Source: Nitrospira sp. UBA6909 (lineage in GTDB: Bacteria > Nitrospirota > Nitrospiria > Nitrospirales > Nitrospiraceae). From it: a stretch of 14,577 bases of DNA. The notes under the pieces were generated by a model, which was given only the letters and a program-made list of their open reading frames with translations, was not told the origin of the DNA and made no database searches. The stretch lies in NCBI GenBank assembly GCA_002451055.1, contig DKBD01000057.1, positions 1 through 14,577 of the forward strand, read 5' to 3'. A program made the position numbers and the translations under genes. Below are positions 6,432-14,112 of the stretch, in pieces (position 1 is the stretch's first letter; the number at the start of each line of letters is the position of its first letter).

Positions 6432-6718
6432 ATCAAGAAAGCTAGTCCTATACCAGTAGGGACATTTGCTTCACTGGAATTCCCCGTTACCCCCTAGGAG
6501 GTTGTGTGGGTTCTCGGTACGATAGTAGCGGCCTAGATTGCGGTTTAAGGTCGGCTGTGAAGCGTTTTAGAGATCAGCGACAGAACGAGCATTGGGTTGG
6601 CCACTCAGAAGGTTTCACCCTATGCAAGTTGCGCCTGGTCTTTTACGGGCCTTTGCCAGCAACTGTCTGATGGGATCTTTGTGGCGGGTGAGTCCAGCCC
6701 TGCTGATTGAGGAAGCGG
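6432..6718. promoter_or_regulatory. Regulatory-looking intergenic region before the receiver gene
   Basis: This 287-bp gap holds no gene. Two near-palindromes stand out: TCCTATACCAGTAGGGA (6446-6462), with a TCCTA..TAGGGA frame, and ACCCCCTAGGAGGT (6489-6502), a 12-of-14 palindrome centred on CTAG. Such sites fit dimeric regulators like the LuxR-type protein encoded just upstream, but that link is inferred. A bulged stem, GTTG(cgc)CTGG with CCAGCAAC (6628-6638 with 6656-6663), lies nearer the next gene. I see no convincing -35/-10 pair. Confidence 0.35.
6709..6714 (+). promoter_or_regulatory. Ribosome binding site deciding the receiver-gene start
   Basis: GAGGAA lies four bases before the ATG at 6719. 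The alternative TTG at 6707 overlaps this site, so the ATG is the better start. Confidence 0.65.
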
Positions 6719-7090
6719 ATGACGTCGGTCCTCGTGGTTGACGACGAAGATCAGATACGGTTGGTCATCCGGGAAGCCCTGGAACAGGCCGGTTATGCCG
6801 TCGAGGAGGCGCGTGACGGGAAAGAAGGGTTGGAGCGGTATCGGACCAACCCAGCCGATGTGGTGTTGATGGATATCCTCATGCCGGATCAAGATGGCTT
6901 GGAAAGCATCGTGGCCTTGCGCCGCGAATTTCCCGGAGTCCGCGTAATTGCGATGACCGGAGGAAGCAATATTGTCGGTGGCATGAATTTCTTGGAAGTC
7001 GCAAAGATGCTAGGTGCTCGCAGGACTTTGCGGAAACCGTTCGGAATAGACGCTCTGCTCAACGCCGTCGCCGCTGAAGCTGCTATATAG
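6719..7090 (+). CDS. Stand-alone response regulator receiver protein
   Basis: This 123-residue protein is a single CheY-like receiver domain with no output domain. Numbered from the ATG at 6719, the acidic pair is D8-D9 (VLVVDDED), the phosphate-accepting aspartate is D52 (VVLMDILMPDQDG), the switch threonine is T80 (IAMTGG), and the conserved lysine is K106 (LRKPFG). The insert GGSNIVGGMNFLEVAKMLGA after the threonine resembles a subgroup of single-domain receivers found in many environmental bacteria. It would relay phosphate or act by protein contact; no histidine kinase is in the window. The start is set by GAGGAA at 6709-6714. It follows the broken GAF/LuxR locus in the same direction and may be the surviving part of a small regulatory cluster. 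Confidence 0.92.
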   Translation: MTSVLVVDDEDQIRLVIREALEQAGYAVEEARDGKEGLERYRTNPADVVLMDILMPDQDGLESIVALRREFPGVRVIAMTGGSNIVGGMNFLEVAKMLGARRTLRKPFGIDALLNAVAAEAAI

Positions 7091-7176
7091 GCGCCGGCAC
7101 ACCCGTCGACGCCTACATTGACATCGGAACACGATCCAGTCAGAATTTGTCGCACGCTGCGGCTGGCTTGCGCCAT

Positions 7177-7599
7177 ATGATTCTGCTCAATCTTATCCTG
7201 GGAACCTTCGTTTCCACCGTCGGGTTTTGGATTCTCTGGAACGCTGCCTCACCGGTTGTCGTTGTGGGATGGGCTCTGGCCGTATGTGCGTTTCTGTGGT
7301 GGAAGGCGCGGTCCGTTACGGAAGTGTGGGCGTGGGTGACCCTCGCACTCGGTTTGGAAAGTTTTGCCTGGCCGTTGCAGCGCATGATTCAGCTCAAGAG
7401 CGCGACAGAAACACCCTCGAACGACGAAATGGGGGCGATTCTTTCGGACGTCATTCTCGGCCTGTTCTTCTCCGTGTTCTGGATGTCTTTTTCCTATGGC
7501 CTGTTCAAATGGGCGTGGAGGGCTCCTGCAGAGACGATACGCGGTGCCATGTCGACAGACAATGTCTCCCGCACGGCCAAGCGGAAAAAAGTGCGATAG
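7177..7599 (+). CDS. Four-helix integral membrane protein, unknown function
   Basis: This protein has 140 residues from the ATG at 7177. Four hydrophobic segments are visible: about 2-24 (ILLNLILGTFVSTVGFWILW), about 26-42 (PVVVVGWALAVCAFLWW), about 46-66 (SVTEVWAWVTLALGLESFAW) and about 90-115 (ILSDVILGLFFSVFWMSFSY). A polar loop (residues about 70-88) lies between helices three and four. A basic tail ends in KRKKVR, suggesting a cytoplasmic C-terminus. A TTG start at 7147 would add ten residues; neither start has a clear ribosome site. It converges on priA with only two bases between the stop codons. I do not recognise a named family, though it looks like an uncharacterised membrane protein seen in related bacteria. 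Confidence 0.75.
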   Translation: MILLNLILGTFVSTVGFWILWNAASPVVVVGWALAVCAFLWWKARSVTEVWAWVTLALGLESFAWPLQRMIQLKSATETPSNDEMGAILSDVILGLFFSVFWMSFSYGLFKWAWRAPAETIRGAMSTDNVSRTAKRKKVR

Positions 7600-7601
7600 G
7601 C

Positions 7602-9848
7602 TCATCCCATGTCAATGGGATCCATGTCGACGATGAACTTGATCCGTCTCTTCCGATAATCGTGTTCCATGCTTTCGACCGACTCCCGGATCCTGGAGCA
7701 GAGGAGAGCACGGTCGGTTTCTTTTGCAAGCAGCTGATAACGATGGTGTCCTATTGGCCTCCGTCCCGTTGTCGGGACAGGCCCCAAAATGCTCAACCTG
7801 TTCTCTCCGTGATCTGACTCCTCAAGACGGCTTTTCCACTGCGTGGCGGCTGTTTCAAGCTCTCGTGGGTCTTTCCCGGATACGGAAAGAGCGGCCAAAT
7901 GGCAGGCCGGCGGATAGTGCAACAGTCGACGCGCCGCAAGTTCCTCGTCGTAAAACCGGTGTGGGTCGCCAGACAGCACGGCCTGTACGGCATGATGCGT
8001 CGGAAGCCGAGTTTGCAAGATGACTCGGCCACCCACCGAGGCAGGACGGGCGAGACTGACGGCTTCATCCAGAAGTTGGTAGGTTCGCTCAGCCGCACGA
8101 AAGTCAGGAACGTGCAATCCGGAATCAGCTTGAAGGATGCCGACCAGTCCCCTGCGGGGCAGCGGTTCCCGCTGAAACAGCGCTTGTGTTCCAATCACAA
8201 TATCCCATGCTCCTGATCGGACGCCTTCCCACACATTACGGAGTGCGGACGCGTGACGTAGGCTGTCGCTGTCCAGACGAGCGATCTTGGCTTGGGGGAA
8301 CAAGCGCTGGACTTCGGATTCGACACGCTCGGTTCCATCCCCGACGGAATTCAGCTGCGAGGCTCTGCAGAGCGGACAGTATTGGGGTAAGCATTCACCT
8401 CCGCCGCAGTACCGACAGGTCAGTCGACCCGCTGCTCGTGAGTAAGCGAGGGTCACGGCACAGGCGGGACAACGCGGCATCCAGCCGCAGTCTCGGCAGA
8501 TTAATGTTCGCGCGTAGCCCTTGCGATTTAAAAAGAGCAAAATGCCTGCATGGCTCCGCATGGCCTCCTGCATCGCCTCCGCAAGCCGCCGGCTGAACAA
8601 AGCTCCTCCCGGCTCATGGCGGAGATCAACGAGTTCAATGGCTGGTTGGCACGTCGGTCCCGATGAAACGGCATGGGTTTCAGCACCCCTGTCGAATACC
8701 GATTCAAGGGACGGATGAGCGGATGCGAGTACGAGAAGCGCGCCCTCCGTTTGAGCCCTCATCCAGGCGACGTCTCGGGCATGGTAGCGAGGTTCTTGAG
8801 GCTCCTTGAACGCGGGGTCTTCTTCTCCGTCCACCCATATCAGTCCGATCGATCCAAGTCGCGTGAAAACCGCCGATCGTGTTCCAACAATCACCGATGG
8901 ATTCCCGACCTGCGCTGGCATCCGGTGATCGTATTCAGACGACGGAGAAATGACGGTAACCGGAAGCTTGGTAATTTCAGAAAGGAGTCGTCCTAACCAT
9001 TCCACTTTGGCGATCTCGCCTGAAAGTATGATGGCTGATTTGCCCATGGCGTAGACCTGTTGGATGGCACCGGCGAGCCGACTGATCCGGTGTTCTAATG
9101 GAGCGTGGAGGACGATTTTTCTCGCTTGATTGGCGCGTAGACAGTCGTTTACACGAGCAATCAAGAGGGAGTCCATCTCAGGCAGTTGTTCCGCGAGGAG
9201 GGCTCGGCCAGAAGAGTCTTGTCGATCATCTGGATGGCCAGAGGGTATTACAGCTCGTTTGGGAGGATCGGCCTTCATGGCCGGTGAAACAGCAACGGCG
9301 ATCCATGATAGTCGTTCGAGAGCCTCGATTGCTTTCCGACTCGTTCGATCGTGAGTTTCCCGGATGGTGGATAACAGGATGCCTCGAGATCGTCGGGCAA
9401 TGCGGTTGAGCATGTTCCGTAAGTGGTCAGGGCAGGTTCCGGAGTTGAGCGCTGTGCGACCCTGGTCAGTAGCGACGTATCGCAAAGGCGAGGCCCGTTC
9501 AGCGGGATCCCTCGGTTGGACAAGTCGGAGACATTGGCCCCAAGGAGCGACGTAGTGTTCCGCAATTGCGCGGGACAGTTCGAGCCGCGCGGGTGCCGGA
9601 TCGGAATCTCGGGTGTCATCGGCCAGGGAGCGGATTTCCTTGAACGAGACGGTCTCCATACCTCTCGGTGGACGGTCCCTCAGAGCGATCACCGCTCCTT
9701 CCAGCATCGTTCGTCCGAAGGGGACGAGGACCTTCCGACCAATCGCTACTGCGTGTGCCAGCGCCCCAGGCACCAGGTAGGTAAAGGCCTTGGTGATATG
9801 GCGGGGAACGATCACGTCGGCATAAAGGGGGTCTGTATCCGGAGGCAT
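7602..9848 (-). CDS. priA: PriA-family primosomal protein with degenerate helicase motifs
   Basis: PriA restarts stalled replication forks by binding branched DNA, unwinding it and loading the replicative helicase. This 748-residue homologue keeps the N-terminal DNA-binding start (YADVIVPRHITKAFTYLVP, 9-27), family segments such as VGTRSAVF (321-328), YHARDVAWMRAQ (355-366), LLFLNRKGYART (437-448), GDGTERVESEVQRLFP (503-518), and all eight zinc cysteines: C451, C454, C460, C463, C478, C481, C491 and C494. The ATPase motifs are lost. The Walker A site reads HAPLEHRISRLA (248-259), with the lysine replaced by I255. The DEEH box reads DGEED (340-344). Motif III SATP reads SAHP. The KGHDFP part of motif V reads QREPLP. 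The QVAGRAGR part of motif VI reads EAVSLARPAS (595-604). The frame is intact throughout, so it is unlikely to be a decaying pseudogene. Actinobacterial PriA is a known case of the same loss. No ribosome site is seen before the ATG at 9848. Confidence 0.9.
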   Translation of the reverse strand: MPPDTDPLYADVIVPRHITKAFTYLVPGALAHAVAIGRKVLVPFGRTMLEGAVIALRDRPPRGMETVSFKEIRSLADDTRDSDPAPARLELSRAIAEHYVAPWGQCLRLVQPRDPAERASPLRYVATDQGRTALNSGTCPDHLRNMLNRIARRSRGILLSTIRETHDRTSRKAIEALERLSWIAVAVSPAMKADPPKRAVIPSGHPDDRQDSSGRALLAEQLPEMDSLLIARVNDCLRANQARKIVLHAPLEHRISRLAGAIQQVYAMGKSAIILSGEIAKVEWLGRLLSEITKLPVTVISPSSEYDHRMPAQVGNPSVIVGTRSAVFTRLGSIGLIWVDGEEDPAFKEPQEPRYHARDVAWMRAQTEGALLVLASAHPSLESVFDRGAETHAVSSGPTCQPAIELVDLRHEPGGALFSRRLAEAMQEAMRSHAGILLFLNRKGYARTLICRDCGWMPRCPACAVTLAYSRAAGRLTCRYCGGGECLPQYCPLCRASQLNSVGDGTERVESEVQRLFPQAKIARLDSDSLRHASALRNVWEGVRSGAWDIVIGTQALFQREPLPRRGLVGILQADSGLHVPDFRAAERTYQLLDEAVSLARPASVGGRVILQTRLPTHHAVQAVLSGDPHRFYDEELAARRLLHYPPACHLAALSVSGKDPRELETAATQWKSRLEESDHGENRLSILGPVPTTGRRPIGHHRYQLLAKETDRALLCSRIRESVESMEHDYRKRRIKFIVDMDPIDMG

Positions 9849-9904
9849 GTGTCATTGTAGCAGCGCGGGAAAAAGGAGAACAACGGAGTAAATGGCGATC
9901 ATGA

Positions 9905-9940
9905 GGAGGAGGGATGTATCTCGCTCTGACTCCCTCCTCC
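9905..9940 (-). terminator. Strong stem-loop after the OmpA-family gene
   Basis: GGAGGAGGGA (9905-9914) pairs perfectly with TCCCTCCTCC (9931-9940) around a 16-base loop. It begins 16 bp beyond the stop codon of the OmpA-family gene at 9957-9959. No proper U tract follows on the minus strand, so it may end transcription poorly or act instead as an mRNA 3' stabiliser between that gene and priA. Confidence 0.45.
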
Positions 9941-9956
9941 AGGAGAAAAGGCGGCG

Positions 9957-11597
9957 TTATAGACCCGATGAGTCGATCGATAGCGAAGCATCGGATTGGT
10001 TGTCTGCTTCCTGTGAAGGAGCATCACTGGCAGGAGAACTGTTCTGGGCCGTGGGACCATCTCCGGGGGTGGCTTGCGTCCCTTGTTCTCCATCAGGTGG
10101 CATCGCGCCGTTCGCGTCAGGGGCGTCCGAGGTCTCAGAACCCTCTCCTGCGGATTGCTGCTGCCGTTGCTCGCCGGTGGATACAGTGTCGGCCTCAGAT
10201 GATCGGGAGGAATCGTCAGGGGCCGATAGACGGCTAGTAGTGCCTCGCACATTCACGCCGGAAGGATCGCTTTCTTTACTCGGCGTCTGATCGTCGGCAC
10301 CGGATGTCGAGGCTTGAGCCTCGGGCTCCGGCTCGTAAAGCACGATCTCTACACGACGATTCTTGCTTCGGCCTTCCTCGTTGGCGTTGGTCGCAACCGG
10401 TTTACTGTCGCCGTATCCCACCGAATTGAGGCGAGCCGAATCCAGGCCCCCCTTCTCGGTCAGGTAGCGGACGACGCTGCTCGCGCGGGCTTTGGACAGG
10501 TCCAAATTGCTCGGATAGCGCGCCTTCAACGAGGGACCGATCTCCACGTTGTCGGTATGACCTTCCACTCGAATCAGTCTGGTATCACCGCTGGTCAGCA
10601 GGTGTTCGATCAATTGGTCCAGCACTTTATAGCCATCGGGTCTGATCGCCGCTTCACCCGATTCATAGCGGAGGAAATTGTCCAGGTCGCCCAAGTTGAT
10701 GCGGCTCTGTCTGGACGGGTCCGGCATTCCCAGTTTGCTGGCCACAAGATCAGGGGGAACGGCAGCCTCCTGTTCTATCTTTGCAGACGAGGGTGCCGCT
10801 TCCACCGGCCGAAGGACCGGCTCGGAATTCCCGACGAGCGTGAACCGATCTCCTTTGAACACACGGGTGGTGGCTTTGATGATTTGCGCAGTTGAGGTGC
10901 GCTCTTCCGTCGATAAAACCTTGAGCTGGCCAATCTTCCTCACTGGAAGCCCCGTGCTGTGGCGTTGGATCTCCATCAGATCACCGGGCTTGAGTCCGTC
11001 CGCGCTGCCGCGATCCAGATACACCACGTTGTGGTGCGATACCATCGTCATCGGTCTGTCGGCTTGGAGTTCGACGATCATGCCACTCAGATCGGCGACA
11101 TCTACCAGGCCGGACTCCGCCCCTGTTGCCGACGGAGCCACAAAACGCATCACGGGATCACCTGGAGAGATCTGTCCGTAGCTCGTTACAGCTTCTACTG
11201 TGGTGAGAGCATGTCCCGTATCAGTCACTTTCACGACCGCCAGGCGAAGCATGACAAAACCGAGGTATTCTTTCGTCAACGGGTGGAAGACTTTGCGGAC
11301 TCGCTTGTAGACGGTGAAGAGATCGCCAACCGTCACATCGGCCGGATTATCAAGCTTGAGGTAGAGAGTATCTCCTCTTCCCAGGAGCATTCGATTGCCA
11401 GATGATTGATTGTCTCCAGTTATCAAATTGACAATGCCGTCACGGGGGGTGGTTTTCTGAATCGCGCCGCTCGCAAAAGCGACCGCCGCCTCACCAGTGC
11501 GAACCATGGTGGCATCCTGGGCTTGCGCCAAGTTTCCGTCCAGTGACATGCTGACGCAGATCAAGAGGACAAGGGCGGATGGCGGTAGAATTTTCAT
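9957..11597 (-). CDS. Secreted OmpA-family peptidoglycan-binding protein with disordered tail
   Basis: This 546-residue protein begins with a signal peptide (MKILPPSALVLLICVSMSL, cleavage probably near AQA-QD at 26-27). Residues about 65-155 and 185-255 look like two related beta-rich modules. Each has a 'GD' turn (VGDLFTVYKRVRKV; KPGDLMEIQRHS) and a closing GDPVMRF or GDRFTLV, resembling the C-terminal domain of flagellar protein FlgT. An OmpA-like domain covers about 307-420, with EGHTDN (345-350), NLDLSKARASSVVRYL (364-379) and KNRRVEIVL (412-420), the last two carrying peptidoglycan-contacting residues. From 421 to 546 it is a Ser/Asp/Glu/Gln/Pro-rich disordered tail, an unusual place for one after the OmpA domain. 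There is no transmembrane barrel and no lipobox. It probably sits in the periplasm, bound to peptidoglycan. AAGGAA precedes the start by eight bases. Confidence 0.85.
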   Translation of the reverse strand: MKILPPSALVLLICVSMSLDGNLAQAQDATMVRTGEAAVAFASGAIQKTTPRDGIVNLITGDNQSSGNRMLLGRGDTLYLKLDNPADVTVGDLFTVYKRVRKVFHPLTKEYLGFVMLRLAVVKVTDTGHALTTVEAVTSYGQISPGDPVMRFVAPSATGAESGLVDVADLSGMIVELQADRPMTMVSHHNVVYLDRGSADGLKPGDLMEIQRHSTGLPVRKIGQLKVLSTEERTSTAQIIKATTRVFKGDRFTLVGNSEPVLRPVEAAPSSAKIEQEAAVPPDLVASKLGMPDPSRQSRINLGDLDNFLRYESGEAAIRPDGYKVLDQLIEHLLTSGDTRLIRVEGHTDNVEIGPSLKARYPSNLDLSKARASSVVRYLTEKGGLDSARLNSVGYGDSKPVATNANEEGRSKNRRVEIVLYEPEPEAQASTSGADDQTPSKESDPSGVNVRGTTSRLSAPDDSSRSSEADTVSTGEQRQQQSAGEGSETSDAPDANGAMPPDGEQGTQATPGDGPTAQNSSPASDAPSQEADNQSDASLSIDSSGL

Positions 11598-11636
11598 AAC
11601 GGCGGTTCCTTAAATGAGGCTAGCGTTGCTTGGCAA

Positions 11637-11664
11637 ACCATAGCAAATCATGGTGTCTTGTCAA
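11637..11664 (-). promoter_or_regulatory. Probable promoter of the OmpA-family gene
   Basis: On the minus strand a perfect TTGACA (11664-11659) is followed after 16 bp by TATGGT (11642-11637), four of six matches to the -10 consensus. The start point would be near 11630, about 33 bases before the ATG at 11597. Confidence 0.6.
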
Positions 11665-12688
11665 GAATTTGGAGTTTGTTGGGTGTGGAATTGCCGGCGA
11701 TTTTCGCTCGATGCTTGCTATGGTGACTGCGGGCAGTTATTCTTACAGAACCTATTCTCGTGTGAGTGTCACGAGCCAGCGATGGTCATGAATATGAGCA
11801 ACCGGTTTTTCCCACCTTCAAGCCCTCAAAGAAGAGAACGGATCGACACTCAAATCCATCGACGGCGGTCAGTCAAGGCCGCGAGTCCAATGGAATCGGA
11901 GTGGGATTGTTCTCAAAAACAACCGCCCGGCCAGTTACGGATGGTTCCCCCACCCGCCGATGGAGCAATCCGCGGCTGTCCGGCCTCCGCAGTCGAAGCT
12001 GCTTCGGCGGAGAAGGCTCGAGCCGTGGATGAATGAACTGCGGGTGTTGTTCGAAGCCACGGCGAAGGAGAACGCGCTTCCCGCCCTCGCAGCTTGTCGG
12101 CTATCATGGCGGAGTAGGCGCGGCGCGGTGTCGCCCAAGACCTGAGAGGGACCGCGGCTATCAAGTCGTGAGGCTCCACTGGAACAACCTCAAAACCAGA
12201 AAAGCAGGCGTTGCTTCAACTGCCGACAGCCATCGTAAGTCGGCAGATTGATGGCGAAACTCGCGGTCTTTCTTAAGGAAGGCCGGCTGGTAATCCACCC
12301 TCTCTCAACTCCTGCCGCCTTCCCTCGTCGCTGGGAGGGAACTGTCTGCCGAGGCGTTCCTCCTCTTGGCGGTCGTAACTAGGAGTCTGTCCGACATCGA
12401 GCCTTCTCCTGCGCCGGACCACAGCAATCCATGTGCGGTCATTCTCGTGTTGAAATAATCCTCAATCTATTCAAGCGAATGTGCTCCCGGTTGTTGTGAA
12501 TCCGTGATCTCGCATCCGGTCCCTCTCCTAGACTTTGTTGCAGGCTCCCACGTCGGGCGGGCTTCTAGGACTTTCGGGGCAGCTACGGTTAGGTCCTTTG
12601 ATCGCTTGCTATCCCGAATACCCCAGCCTAAGATCTAAGACTTCTTTCGAAGTCAATGTCTTGCGAGCCATGAGCTGAGCCATACGCA
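11665..12688. other. About 1 kb without a convincing gene, between ompA-like gene and nuoA
   Basis: No frame here has a credible start, ribosome site and recognisable protein. The longest stop-free plus-strand stretch (about 11805-12142, 112 codons) has no start before the ATG at 11960 and low-complexity Arg/Pro/Ser content. Three perfect stems are visible: CTGCCGAC/GTCGGCAG (12220-12227 with 12239-12246), TTCCCTC/GAGGGAA (12320-12326 with 12335-12341) and GACTTC/GAAGTC with a four-base loop (12639-12644 with 12649-12654). It may hold decayed coding DNA, an unrecognised RNA or a long regulatory region for the nuo operon. I cannot decide between these. Confidence 0.45.
12606..12634 (+). promoter_or_regulatory. 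Candidate promoter of the nuo operon
   Basis: TTGCTA (12606-12611) and TAAGAT (12629-12634) are separated by 17 bp, each with four of six consensus matches. Transcription would start near 12641, inside or just before the GACTTC-TTTC-GAAGTC hairpin (12639-12654) and about 48 bases before nuoA. This is a moderate match only. Confidence 0.35.
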
Positions 12689-13072
12689 ATGAGCGAATCA
12701 GATCTCCTTATCGAGTATCTCACCAAGTTCTTTCCGATCCTGCTCTTCATCTTTGTTGCGCTGGCGTTTGGACTTGCGTGTTTGGTGATCAGTTATTTCG
12801 TCCAACCCAGGTATCCGGAGCCGGAAAAGTTGTCGGTTTACGAGTGCGGTTCCGAGCCGTTTTCCGATGCCCGCATGCCGTTTCCAGTGCGGTACTACGT
12901 GTTCGCCATGTTGTTCGTCATTTTCGATATCGAAGTGATCTTCCTGTATCCCTGGGCGGTGGTTTTTTCCAAGATCGGGATTATTGGCTTGGTTGAAATG
13001 TTGATTTTCATCGGGCTGTTTGTCGTAGCCTATGTATATGCCTGGAGGAAGGGAGCGCTTGAATGGGACTGA
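12689..13072 (+). CDS. nuoA: NADH-quinone oxidoreductase subunit A
   Basis: NuoA is a small membrane subunit of respiratory complex I near the quinone channel. The 127-residue protein has the expected three helices: about 14-38 ([20 protein letters not shown]), 69-91 ([20 protein letters not shown]) and 100-119 ([20 protein letters not shown]). The conserved loop YECGSEP (51-57) carries C53. The acidic pair D80/E82 in the second helix is a family hallmark. The ATG at 12689 has only a poor ribosome site. It opens the nuoABCD order. The last ten bases overlap the start of nuoB, indicating coupled translation. Confidence 0.95.
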   Translation: MSESDLLIEYLTKFFPILLFIFVALAFGLACLVISYFVQPRYPEPEKLSVYECGSEPFSDARMPFPVRYYVFAMLFVIFDIEVIFLYPWAVVFSKIGIIGLVEMLIFIGLFVVAYVYAWRKGALEWD

Positions 13073-13590
13073 TCCAACTGGGTCGGCATGACAAGGACGG
13101 CGCCCCGGATGTCATCACCGGCTCCCTGGAGAAGGCAGTCAACTGGGCGAGAAAAGGGTCGCTCTGGCCCATGACCTTCGGGCTTGCCTGCTGCGCCATC
13201 GAAATGATGGCCGCTGTCTCCTCGAGGTACGACCTGGATCGGTTCGGTGCCGGAGTGTTTCGCGGTTCACCGCGGCAGTCTGATTTGATGATCGTCGCGG
13301 GAACCGTATGCCGACGGATGGCACCTGTGATCAGAAAGATCTACGATCAAATGCCGGAACCGAAATATGTTATTGCAATGGGTTCCTGCGCCACGTCCGG
13401 GAACATCTATGACAGTTACAGCGTAGTGCAGGGAGTCGATCGATTTATTCCTGTAGATATTTATGTGCCTGGTTGTCCACCGACGCCGGAAGCCCTCTTC
13501 GACGGCATTTTGAAACTGCAAGAACGGATCATGCAGAAGCGGGTGTTTGTCACTCAGCCACAGGAAGTGAAAACCAGCTTGAAGGTTTGA
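13063..13590 (+). CDS. nuoB: NADH-quinone oxidoreductase subunit B
   Basis: NuoB (175 residues) carries iron-sulfur cluster N2, the last electron carrier before quinone in complex I. The four cluster ligands are visible: adjacent C43 and C44 in [11 protein letters not shown]109 in AMGSCATSG, and C138 in [11 protein letters not shown]. The segment [20 protein letters not shown] (55-74) is also typical of the subunit. The start codon lies inside the end of nuoA, with a strong GGAGGAAGGGAG site at 13044-13055, seven bases before the ATG. nuoC follows ten bases after the stop. Confidence 0.97.
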   Translation: MGLIQLGRHDKDGAPDVITGSLEKAVNWARKGSLWPMTFGLACCAIEMMAAVSSRYDLDRFGAGVFRGSPRQSDLMIVAGTVCRRMAPVIRKIYDQMPEPKYVIAMGSCATSGNIYDSYSVVQGVDRFIPVDIYVPGCPPTPEALFDGILKLQERIMQKRVFVTQPQEVKTSLKV

Positions 13591-13600
13591 CGGCCTTACG

Positions 13601-14098
13601 ATGCACCAGTTGGCCAGACGAGTTCAGGAATCGTTCTCCCCAGGCGTTGTCAGCGTGACCGAGTGGCGAGGCGACGTGGTCGTGACGGTCAGGAGGGAGA
13701 AGCTGCGCGAAGTCGCGCAAGTTCTCCGTGATGAACCGGGGATGGATTTCGATTATATCGTCCATGTGAGCTCTGTGGATTGGCCCGACGATGAGGAGCG
13801 ATTCGAAGTCGTGTGGGAATTCTACTCGATTCGGAAGCGGCATCGCATTCGGCTGAAGACGAGAGCGCCAGAGTCTGATTGTATGGTGGACTCCTTGTCT
13901 GACCTCTGGCGGGGAGCGGATTTCATGGAACGTGAGGTCTACGACATGATGGGGATCCGGTTCCGAAATCACCCCGATCTTCGCCGAATTTTAATGCCAG
14001 ACGATTACACCGAAGGCTACCCCTTGCGGAAGGATTTTCCTCTTCGTGGCAAGGGATGGCGGGATACCTTCGACTTCCTTGACGAGACTCCTCAATAG
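13601..14098 (+). CDS. nuoC: NADH-quinone oxidoreductase subunit C
   Basis: NuoC (165 residues) is the 30-kDa-type peripheral-arm subunit of complex I. The family signature is clear in the C-terminal half: FMEREVYDMMGIRF (108-121), HPDLRRILMPDDY (124-136) and PLRKDFPLRG (141-150). The N-terminal half (about 1-80) is the usual alpha/beta region. It is a separate gene here, not fused to nuoD as in Escherichia coli. No good ribosome site is seen before the ATG at 13601, and coupling to nuoB ten bases upstream is likely. nuoD starts 14 bases after its stop. Confidence 0.96.
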   Translation: MHQLARRVQESFSPGVVSVTEWRGDVVVTVRREKLREVAQVLRDEPGMDFDYIVHVSSVDWPDDEERFEVVWEFYSIRKRHRIRLKTRAPESDCMVDSLSDLWRGADFMEREVYDMMGIRFRNHPDLRRILMPDDYTEGYPLRKDFPLRGKGWRDTFDFLDETPQ

Positions 14099-14112
14099 AA
14101 CGGCGACAGGCT

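Noticed and set aside
6432..6718. A sigma54 (-24/-12) promoter before the receiver gene
   Set aside because: GG and GC doublets with the required spacing and TGGC/TTGC context were not found; the near matches around 6597-6632 have wrong spacing.
11650..12142. Possible genes on either strand between the OmpA-family gene and nuoA
   Set aside because: Candidate frames overlap one another, lack ribosome sites and have low-complexity Arg/Pro/Ser content. I could not match any part to a known family, including transposases and integrases.
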